A stretch of 26,784 bases of DNA from assembly GCA_022712815.1 (NCBI GenBank), contig JAFLJW010000218.1, positions 1-26,784 on the forward strand. The letters are read 5' to 3'. Of the stretch, positions 7,750 through 14,376 are shown one piece after another. The position numbers and the translations under genes are program-made. The stretch comes from Pseudodesulfovibrio sp. (lineage in GTDB: Bacteria; Desulfobacterota; Desulfovibrionia; Desulfovibrionales; Desulfovibrionaceae). The number at the start of each line of letters is the position of its first letter. Position 1 is the first letter of the stretch. Under the pieces are notes generated by a model, which did not search any database, was not told the origin of the DNA, and saw only the letters and a program-made list of their open reading frames with translations.

Positions 7750-7833
7750 TTAAAATGTATTATGACAGTTGGTTAATTCAAGGATTCCAAGCGCAGCATG
7801 AAGACTACCCTTGTATTCTTCACATAAGTTCAT
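7750..7833 (-). CDS. Mini-ORF following the cassette B fibre (27 aa)
   Basis: ATG lies three bases after the fibre stop; the 27-residue product begins MNLCEEYKGSLHAALGILEL and ends 15 bases before the chaperone start. A near-equivalent frame follows the other fibre (2124-2201). Within the first 12 codons the two copies differ mostly at synonymous or conservative positions, the pattern expected of coding sequence. No typical ribosome site is present, so translation would depend on coupling to the fibre stop. It may instead be a conserved mRNA element. No function can be assigned. Confidence 0.35.
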   Translation of the reverse strand: MNLCEEYKGSLHAALGILELTNCHNTF

Positions 7834-7836
7834 AGC

Positions 7837-10800
7837 CTAAAACCCTTGCGGGTATTTGCTTGTACGCTTCTTGATTGCGAGGCCGACATGAAGCTGACCA
7901 GAGCCGTTGTAACCGGGACCGCTACCAGTGACTTTGAATCCGGCAGAAGTGAAATCACCGAAGCCAGAAGATGCTTCAGCGTCGCTCTGGTTCGGGACAA
8001 GGTAAGTGCCTATTGGATTGAATATGTCACGCTCGGAGTCCAAGTTATACCAGTATGAAGAGGCATTTGCGCTGTTCTTCAAGAACGGAATACTCAGTAT
8101 CTCGCCACCAACATTCACGAGGGGACCATCTGTGCTGGCATTACCAAGGAAGCTGAACGCCTCGAATATATCGGAGTCAGTGAAGAGGTAGGCTATGTAT
8201 TCTGTACCGTCCCCATTCACAGCCGGGGATGAACCCACCGTAAAGTGCGTGGCTATTGGGTCGGTATTGTTCCAGAGTGCTATGTTGGTGCCAAAAGAGC
8301 GTGTGTTGTCTAGTTCAAGCCAATTGGTAGCACCTAAAGCTATATGGTAAACGTACCAATTACCTGTAGCCAAACTTTTAACGAGCATGAAAGTAGGAGC
8401 TTTACCCAATGTATGAGCGATATCCCTACCAAGCACACCATTGCCAGTGTATCTTATGGCCTCAACTCCCTGCTCAACCCCAGCCTTAAGGCAAAGGTCA
8501 AGGAAGTTATGTGTGTTTTTATTAACCGCGTCAAAAGCACCAAGCGTGTAACCTGTAGAAGTGAGCTTTGTGGTTCCTGCAACTAGTGATTGTGCGTCAA
8601 TACGGTCATACATCAGCCGCCACTCATCACCGCGCAACTTGTCGATTGTATGCCAACTATCGGCCATACTCAGGGCTTTAGTAGTTACAACGTCTGGCCC
8701 ACCTTTCATATCGGTAAGGTCAATCTTAGTCGGCCTTATCAGCGCAACCTCAGATATGATAATGTATGCAGAATCGCTACGGGTTACATTCAAACGATAC
8801 CATTTATAGGTGGCGGGAGCTGCAAGGTCTAAAACCCATGCGCCACCAGCCATCCATGTTTTGTCTGTTTGTGTATCTAATGCATCCCAGTTAGCCCCAT
8901 CGTCAGACCCTTCAAACGTCCAATCAATAGGATTGTACCCTGTTGCTGTGCATGACGTTATACTGTAGCGGGTCACTAACTCAGGTGACGGACACAGAAT
9001 TCGAAGCCAGCCCGTTGCACCATTGGAACACCAGCAGCCGGGACCGTTCACCGAGACTGCGCCGCCTCTATCAAAGGCCATCCACGCCTTGCGGTTTACA
9101 AGGTCGTATTCTGTACTGGCATCGACTGTATAACCGTTTGTAGTGTAGTCGGTCATTACAGTTGCGCCGTAATTAGCATCACCCACCCGCGTCACCAAGT
9201 CGGCATATTTGCTTGACTTCATGCAAGTCACTTTAGGCAGGTTGGCAGAAGAGAGAGTCTTGTAATCGGCCTCGCTCGGAGTAAATCCAACGAATTGAGC
9301 AGTGCTGTTAGCAGTATTATAAATGACCAACGGACCGAATAAGCCTGTGCCTATTTCTGTAAGCGCACCGCCGTTGACCTTGTAAGAGAATACGCCGGTA
9401 TCCGCGTCATAGAACCATTCATAGGTACTGCCCACGGTAAGTGTCAGATAGTGTGCGCCAGTTGCGGGGGTTGGGGAACTGCCGTCAAGATTAGACAGTC
9501 CCTTTGTATTTCCTGTCACAACCGCCGTTGTCTTCCACGCCCACTTGCCGCTTTCCATTCGCATAGTGGAGTGCGTGCGGTTTGTTGTCTTGGAAAGGTT
9601 GCCATTAGACAATGTACAACCGGGGTACAGTGCATCCCAAGTACATGCTGCATTGCTTGGGGTGTCCACCGTCTGAGTGCCTGACATTGTGGCATCGTTG
9701 GGGGAAACCATTACTGGCTCTGCCCACATCTTGAACTCAGCAATATCTGAGTAGTTACCATGGTTAGAGGCGAGATGCTTGATACGGTAACAGTCGTATG
9801 AAGTTATGTTGGAGAAGGTGTACTCGTGCGTCACCTGATTGCCAAATGTCTGGTTGGTTTGCGTGTCTAGCACATCATGAGTGGCCCAGTTGTCATTAGA
9901 ACCATGGAGTTCCCATGATTTAACCCATGAAGTGTAGCTAGTCCCAGGCATACCAGAGCTGGTTATGCTATATTTTGTACCTACAAAAGCAGTACCAACC
10001 TTGTACTGGGTGTATACGCCGTTCGCATATGGATAAGAGTCGGTAAGGATACCATGGGCTGTAGACGATGCACCATCAAAGGCCTTCTCAATTGTCCAGC
10101 TTATATGGCCTGTTGTACCGGAAGGTGTACCACTAACCAGCTTATTATTGCCAAAGTCCTCGACAGTCTTTCCCTGCGCCGAGTCTTCACCGAGCTTGAG
10201 CGCATTGGAAAAAGAATAGTACCCGCCACCATCGCCGTAGGTGATATCCTCATCAACAAAGAATTGTAATTCACCACATTGGCTTACCGTGTAGGTATGC
10301 TCACGCACCTTGAGCCAATGGTAGCGGTAAGCAGTGGTACCGAGATTCGTGAAAGTCTCAGTCAGGAGAGTAGCTGCATCATTATGCGTGACTGTCTCAA
10401 GTACAGTCGCATTAGCGGGGGCATTGGTATTACTGCCAAGAACGGCAATAGTAACTAGACCACCAGCATTATCTGCCCAACCGTTATTGTTAGCTGAGTA
10501 GGCAACAACTTTGGACAATACTTTTTCGTTGCCAGCACCCCAATCTTTACCCACATAACCAGTATTAGAGGTTGTGCATGCCGCACATGAGGAGTTAACC
10601 TGATTCGTATTGCCATCAAAGGCAGCGGCGCTGCCACCAAAGTTCACCATCGTACCGATGAGAGTACCTAGCGTCCTGTCCAGCATCACTGGTATTTGTC
10701 CATCTGGAATCTCAACTTCTTTAAGCACCCACAAGCCCGTCACCTGATCTGAAAACTCACCAAACACACTTGGTTCAAGCGATTGCTCAACAACATGCAA

Positions 10801-11148
10801 TTCAGAATAGTAACCATGATAGCTACCACTCAGGGCAGTCAATACGTTCTTCAAGAAGTCGCCGTAGGTAGCCCCGACAGTGCCGGTATAATCAGGCAGA
10901 TCCTTGCCGTTCTTCCAGAGCTTTACGGTTGTGCCATTCTTCTGAATGACAAGATGATGATGTGCACTACCATCAATCATGGTAGCCACGGTTCCAGCAG
11001 TCGGTTTAAAACACAGGGCTATAGTTGCATTGGTGGCGACTACACCAGGAATGGTATAGTCGTCCTCAAGCAGTGCCGAGAAGCCAACATCGTGGGGATA
11101 GACCTCCACTCCGCGACTGGCCAATACGTCTTTACTTGTCAATGGCAT
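7837..11148 (-). CDS. Large tail fibre / receptor-binding protein, cassette B (1103 aa)
   Basis: Paralogue of the 1137-residue fibre. The N-terminal 140 residues are closely similar (YTIPG, GSAHHHLVIQK, LPDYTGTVGATYGD), as are the central discoidin-type domain (YGDGGGYY, AFDG, NDNWATHD, RIKHLASNH) and the extreme C-terminus (AIKKRTSKYPQGF). The segments between them have been exchanged. The first discoidin-type domain opens MLDRTLGTLIG and resembles the third domain of the other fibre. The SPRY/ConA-like part (SGKWAWKTTAV, TLTVGSTYEWFYD) is different, and the last discoidin-type domain (WTFEGSDDGANWDALDTQTD) is different too. I chose ATG at 11148, one base after the adapter stop and preceded by a GGGGG stretch; the same frame extends 32 codons upstream, but that part only overlaps the adapter gene. 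Confidence 0.88.
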   Translation of the reverse strand: MPLTSKDVLASRGVEVYPHDVGFSALLEDDYTIPGVVATNATIALCFKPTAGTVATMIDGSAHHHLVIQKNGTTVKLWKNGKDLPDYTGTVGATYGDFLKNVLTALSGSYHGYYSELHVVEQSLEPSVFGEFSDQVTGLWVLKEVEIPDGQIPVMLDRTLGTLIGTMVNFGGSAAAFDGNTNQVNSSCAACTTSNTGYVGKDWGAGNEKVLSKVVAYSANNNGWADNAGGLVTIAVLGSNTNAPANATVLETVTHNDAATLLTETFTNLGTTAYRYHWLKVREHTYTVSQCGELQFFVDEDITYGDGGGYYSFSNALKLGEDSAQGKTVEDFGNNKLVSGTPSGTTGHISWTIEKAFDGASSTAHGILTDSYPYANGVYTQYKVGTAFVGTKYSITSSGMPGTSYTSWVKSWELHGSNDNWATHDVLDTQTNQTFGNQVTHEYTFSNITSYDCYRIKHLASNHGNYSDIAEFKMWAEPVMVSPNDATMSGTQTVDTPSNAACTWDALYPGCTLSNGNLSKTTNRTHSTMRMESGKWAWKTTAVVTGNTKGLSNLDGSSPTPATGAHYLTLTVGSTYEWFYDADTGVFSYKVNGGALTEIGTGLFGPLVIYNTANSTAQFVGFTPSEADYKTLSSANLPKVTCMKSSKYADLVTRVGDANYGATVMTDYTTNGYTVDASTEYDLVNRKAWMAFDRGGAVSVNGPGCWCSNGATGWLRILCPSPELVTRYSITSCTATGYNPIDWTFEGSDDGANWDALDTQTDKTWMAGGAWVLDLAAPATYKWYRLNVTRSDSAYIIISEVALIRPTKIDLTDMKGGPDVVTTKALSMADSWHTIDKLRGDEWRLMYDRIDAQSLVAGTTKLTSTGYTLGAFDAVNKNTHNFLDLCLKAGVEQGVEAIRYTGNGVLGRDIAHTLGKAPTFMLVKSLATGNWYVYHIALGATNWLELDNTRSFGTNIALWNNTDPIATHFTVGSSPAVNGDGTEYIAYLFTDSDIFEAFSFLGNASTDGPLVNVGGEILSIPFLKNSANASSYWYNLDSERDIFNPIGTYLVPNQSDAEASSGFGDFTSAGFKVTGSGPGYNGSGQLHVGLAIKKRTSKYPQGF

Positions 11149-11149
11149 A

Positions 11150-11923
11150 CTACACCCCCACGTTGACGATGGAGAGAGTCCTGGTTGTTCCGTCGAAGTC
11201 GTAAATAAACTTGATGTACGTTGCACTGGAATCCGGCTCATCACCCACCACCGCGTAGGCTGCGGGGATGCTCAGGATATTGCCAGCCGGGTAAATGTGA
11301 AAAATCCACTGTCCATGCCCTGCAGGAGTGGCATCCGGGAAAGTCCATGCTCCAGACAACGTCTTCTTGAACTTGCAAGAGACGGTGAAATCTACAGTGT
11401 CAGCGGGGACGTCAACATACGTTTCATAAAAAGCGGTTGCCAGAGTTTCGAGTTCGTTAGCTTTGAGAATGTCCGAATCAGCCGGTTCACTCTGAAAGGA
11501 GGGACCTGCCCGAAAGAGCTCTTCCCAATTGGCACCAATACGCTGCAGAAACAAACGGTCACGGGTGTCACTCAGAATCAGATCCTGCCAGTCATGGAGC
11601 ACCACCTGCCCTGAACCACCAGCGCCATGCTTGAGGGTCACAGCTCGGCTGTTATCTGCACAAGACAGCATGAGGATTCGCCCCTCAGGATGGTTTGCTA
11701 CATCAATTGTATCAAGATCATCACCTACTGCACCGCCTTCAGTATCAAGCGTGTGAACGGCACCGGTAGGGACAACAGCACCAGATGTTATAAACAATTT
11801 AGAAACAGGGGCGCCGCCAAACGTTTCGGACAAAACACCTACTATATTTCCAAAAAACTGATTCTTTAATTCACTTTCAGTTCTGGCCTCATCCAAAAAG
11901 GTAATCTCGGGAAGCTGCGTCAT
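11150..11923 (-). CDS. Fibre adapter protein, cassette B (257 aa)
   Basis: Second paralogue of the cassette-opening adapter. About 345 bases at its 5' end (11579-11923) are almost identical to the cassette A adapter (13908-14252), with no gaps; beyond that both DNA and protein diverge. The N-terminal half has the common motifs MTQLPEITFLDEARTESELK, GGAPVSKLFITSG, ILMLSCADNSRAVTLKHG and WEELFRAGPS. The C-terminal 100 residues (SCKFKKTLSGAWTF, WIFHIYPAGNIL) are its own and resemble the end of the cassette C adapter in position and style. I chose ATG at 11923, preceded by AAAGAGAAG, over a start 12 codons upstream. Docking to the tail tip is inferred from its repeated placement before each tip protein. 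Confidence 0.82.
   Translation of the reverse strand: MTQLPEITFLDEARTESELKNQFFGNIVGVLSETFGGAPVSKLFITSGAVVPTGAVHTLDTEGGAVGDDLDTIDVANHPEGRILMLSCADNSRAVTLKHGAGGSGQVVLHDWQDLILSDTRDRLFLQRIGANWEELFRAGPSFQSEPADSDILKANELETLATAFYETYVDVPADTVDFTVSCKFKKTLSGAWTFPDATPAGHGQWIFHIYPAGNILSIPAAYAVVGDEPDSSATYIKFIYDFDGTTRTLSIVNVGV
11579..11923 (-). repeat. Direct repeat copy 1 (5' third of cassette B adapter)
   Basis: Aligns without gaps to 13908-14252 with only scattered base differences (roughly a dozen seen by eye). Both copies have the same orientation, offset by 2329 bases, so recombination between them would delete the glycine-rich adhesin and the 124-residue gene. Confidence 0.85.
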
Positions 11924-11980
11924 TATCTTCTCTTTTATATTATAAATATTTATAAACATGTCTGCCAGACCAATTCCAGA

Positions 11981-12355
11981 TCATCTCCAAGCCGAAGGAT
12001 TCTCCACCGCACGCAGTTCGACATCAGCAATATAAAGAAACACATTGGAGTACCTGCTTGGGGAATGCAGCAATTCGTAATGAGTCGGGATATCGTGAGC
12101 TAGTACAACCCGCTCAATCAAGTTCTCTGTTACAAGTTCGATTCCCTCAAACACCCGCTCGGGGATTCTGTAAGCAGGGACCTCGACGAGAACGCTAGGG
12201 AATACACTGGGGGTAAAGCCGGGATAACGAGTGATATATGCTGTCACCTTTTCAGGCTCTGTATACCATTCAATAACGTCGTCTTTTAGCTCGTCAGGAA
12301 GGTTTTCCACAAAAGTGCGTGAGTTACGGTCCTGTTTGTTGTGCAGTATGATCAT
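11981..12355 (-). CDS. Small protein of cassette A, function unknown (124 aa)
   Basis: Directly follows the glycine-rich adhesin and overlaps its stop codon. I chose ATG at 12355 because GGAG lies six bases upstream; a TTG four codons earlier is less likely. The protein begins MIILHNKQDRNSRTFVENLP and continues through TAYITRYPGFTPSVFPSVLV. This opening has the rhythm of a thioredoxin/glutaredoxin-like fold (strand, helix, then a Pro-containing strand) but lacks a CxxC motif, so I would not call it a redox enzyme. By position it is a candidate assembly partner of the adhesin, as the DUF4376-like protein is for the cassette B fibre. That role is inference only. Confidence 0.65.
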   Translation of the reverse strand: MIILHNKQDRNSRTFVENLPDELKDDVIEWYTEPEKVTAYITRYPGFTPSVFPSVLVEVPAYRIPERVFEGIELVTENLIERVVLAHDIPTHYELLHSPSRYSNVFLYIADVELRAVENPSAWR

Positions 12356-12357
12356 GA

Positions 12358-13437
12358 TCAACTCCAACTCTCTATTTGCGCGACGATCACCGACCCAGCA
12401 CCGCCTGAACCACCGTTTGTAGCCTTCCCATAGTAATATGGACTTCCCATCTCACCATGGATGCCACCCGAACCTCCATTGGCGTGAATAGTACCGATGT
12501 TGTTCAATGCTCTTTTGTGCAAAACGTGAATCGAACCACCGCCCGACCCTCCGCCACCACCACCAGAGTAATCGTAGTCGCTGGCACAACAATCAGAGCC
12601 CTTGCCCCCGGATGCGCCATCAGCAGAAATCGAACCGTTCTGGCCAACAAAGAGTTCGCCTCCTACGATGAGCCAAAGAATGCCACCGAGGCCTGTTTCG
12701 CCGGAAGCGGATGCAATGCAGGTGCAGTAGTAACTCTTGTGCGCACCAGCACCACCAGCAGGAAGGCCTGCTCCACCACCACCGCCTCCCATACCGACGG
12801 TATGTCCAGTATCGGCACCACGACCTCCTGCACCACCAACAATAGCAGCACTGCCGCATCCACCAGCGGTTCGATTGTTATCAGGACCTCCGCCACCGCC
12901 ACCACCTGGGCCTCCTGCGCGTGAGGTACCTCGTGCACCAGCACCACCCCACCCTGTCGGGCTACCATCATAAGTGCCATACGGATTGACACCTCCGGCT
13001 CCGCCGCCACCAGTCGCCCCCGCCATACCGGCGGTGCCGTCATATCCATTTATTTGGGTACTGGTTTGAGCGCCACCCTCTGCACCAGAGACTGGAACCT
13101 TAAAATTGAGAAGGGAACCGGCATAATCGGTAAAGGCAGTTAAATCTGAGAGCATGAGGTCTGTGCCAGAATCGCCAGACGAACCCATTTTGCTCATGGA
13201 CAACTCGCCATTGATTACACAATCCTCCTGCACAAATACGAACATCCCTTCAGACGCCTGAGAAGCCGTAACCAGCACCCCTTCATCAACAGTCAAAGAT
13301 CTGTATTGCTTGACGATAAATCCATTGTCATTGTTCGCCCATGAGGTGTTTTCCGTTAATAAGGCGACACCATCGGAACCATCACCAAAGCCACGATTCG
13401 CCGCAGCCATAAACGCGTACGGGGTGAATGTATTCAT
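12358..13437 (-). CDS. Glycine-rich tail adhesin (359 aa)
   Basis: Likely a receptor-binding tip protein. The first 125 residues form an ordinary N-terminal part (LTVDEGVLVTASQASEGMF, MVSGELSMSKMG-like strands). From about residue 128 to the end the protein is dominated by runs such as GGGGAGGVNPYG, GGPGGGGGGG, GMGGGGGGAG and GGSGGAGSV, separated by short unique loops. Such glycine tracts are known in T4-superfamily gp38 adhesins, where they pack as polyglycine-II helices and present distal loops to outer-membrane proteins; equivalence here is inferred. Cys-containing loops (YYCTCIAS, SDCCASDYD) sit between the glycine runs. The start ATG at 13437 follows AGGAG by five bases and lies 8 bases after the adapter stop. 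A gp38-type protein would be unusual on a siphovirus-like tail. Confidence 0.75.
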   Translation of the reverse strand: MNTFTPYAFMAAANRGFGDGSDGVALLTENTSWANNDNGFIVKQYRSLTVDEGVLVTASQASEGMFVFVQEDCVINGELSMSKMGSSGDSGTDLMLSDLTAFTDYAGSLLNFKVPVSGAEGGAQTSTQINGYDGTAGMAGATGGGGAGGVNPYGTYDGSPTGWGGAGARGTSRAGGPGGGGGGGPDNNRTAGGCGSAAIVGGAGGRGADTGHTVGMGGGGGGAGLPAGGAGAHKSYYCTCIASASGETGLGGILWLIVGGELFVGQNGSISADGASGGKGSDCCASDYDYSGGGGGGSGGGSIHVLHKRALNNIGTIHANGGSGGIHGEMGSPYYYGKATNGGSGGAGSVIVAQIESWS

Positions 13438-13445
13438 TGCGGCTC

Positions 13446-14252
13446 CTAACTAAAGTTCTGTACGGATACGCCGTAAAGGTTCGATCCGTCGGACAGAAGA
13501 GTCAGAATATCAACAGACTCAGGTGCAGTCGTGATTTCAGGAGCAGCACCCCCTGGCCAGCAAATACCGGACAGGTTAAAAGTCCTACCGCCAGTACTGT
13601 CTTGCCTGACAATGAGAGTGTATGGAGTTGTCCCTATATGGTTTGACAAGACAAGCGAGGTCACATTCTCACTCAAGATCAGTTCCGCCGCCAGAGTGAC
13701 ACCCATATCCCAAGTCGTTGAACCGGAAGCGATTGTCAAAGGCGTGGAAGCCATGGCCTGTGGTGCGGTCCAAGTCTGAGAATGACCCGTTTTAGCAATA
13801 GTTCCATCGGCGGGTTCACCCACATAGCTCGGACCTGCCCGAAAGAGTTCCTCCCAGCTGGTGCCAACCCGTTGCAAGAATATACGATCACGTGTGTCAA
13901 CCAAAGTCAGATCCTGCCAGTCATGGAGCACCACCTGCCCTGAACCACCAGCGCCATGCTTGATGGTCACAGCTCGGCTGCTATCTGCACAAGACAGCAT
14001 GAGGATTCTCCCCTCAGGATGATTTGCTACATCAATTGTATCAAGATCATCGCTGACTGCACCGCCTTCAGTATCAAGCATGTGAACGGCACCGGTAGGG
14101 ACAACAGCACCAGATGTTATAAACAATTTAGAAACAGGGGCACCGCCAAACGTTTCGGACAAAACACCTACTATATTTCCAAAGAACTGATTCTTTAATT
14201 CACTTTCAGTTCTAGCCTCATCCAAAAAGGTAATCTCAGGAAGTTGCGTCAT
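13446..14252 (-). CDS. Fibre adapter protein, cassette A (268 aa)
   Basis: First of three paralogous adapters and the first gene after the tail hub. The N-terminal half carries the shared motifs (MTQLPEITFLDEARTESELK, GGAPVSKLFITSG, ILMLSCADSSRAVTIKHG, WEELFRAGPS). The C-terminal 120 residues differ and look like a common phage tail-tip domain: AELILSENVTSLVLSNHIG, then LIVRQDSTGGRTFNLSGICW and a PGGAAPEITT loop before the final strands. The ATG at 14252 is preceded by AAAAGAGAAC. About 125 bases separate it from the hub gene, and that gap contains a terminator-like hairpin. The near-identity of its 5' third with the cassette B adapter suggests recent duplication or gene conversion. Confidence 0.83.
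   Translation of the reverse strand: MTQLPEITFLDEARTESELKNQFFGNIVGVLSETFGGAPVSKLFITSGAVVPTGAVHMLDTEGGAVSDDLDTIDVANHPEGRILMLSCADSSRAVTIKHGAGGSGQVVLHDWQDLTLVDTRDRIFLQRVGTSWEELFRAGPSYVGEPADGTIAKTGHSQTWTAPQAMASTPLTIASGSTTWDMGVTLAAELILSENVTSLVLSNHIGTTPYTLIVRQDSTGGRTFNLSGICWPGGAAPEITTAPESVDILTLLSDGSNLYGVSVQNFS
13908..14252 (-). repeat. Direct repeat copy 2 (5' third of cassette A adapter)
   Basis: Partner of 11579-11923. Identity is high from the start codon to the codons for the LSDTRDRI/LVDTRDRI region and drops sharply after it, marking the module boundary inside the adapter. Confidence 0.85.
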
Positions 14253-14289
14253 TTTGTTCTCTTTTTTGGTTTAGGTTATGCATGACCAC

Positions 14290-14309
14290 AAAAACGAATG
14301 TCACATTCG
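14290..14309 (-). terminator. Terminator-like hairpin between the hub gene and the fibre cassettes
   Basis: On the minus strand CGAATGT is followed after one base by ACATTCG; a realistic fold is a CGAAT/ATTCG stem with a 5-base loop. TTTTT follows at once. It lies about 70 bases after the hub stop codon. The short stem makes it a modest terminator, so partial read-through (attenuation) into the fibre genes is plausible. Confidence 0.5.
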
Positions 14310-14330
14310 ATCTGGCTAAATTAGATTCTC

Positions 14331-14350
14331 CCGCACCTCTCTCAGTGCGG
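14331..14350. repeat. GC-rich hairpin after the hub gene
   Basis: CCGCAC (14331-14336) pairs perfectly with GTGCGG (14345-14350) around an 8-base loop. No T-run follows directly on the minus strand. Together with the 14290-14309 hairpin it gives two structures in the single long gap between the tail machine and the fibre array. Confidence 0.5.
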
Positions 14351-14376
14351 AAGACGAAGATATGAGGGAGATTCTC

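Noticed and set aside
12700..12960. CRISPR-like array in the glycine-rich gene
   Set aside because: The repetition comes from GGN-type codons of irregular spacing; there are no constant repeats with unique spacers.
12737..12973. Proline-rich plus-strand frame
   Set aside because: A mirror image of the Gly codon runs of the adhesin (GGN read in reverse gives Pro), not a gene.
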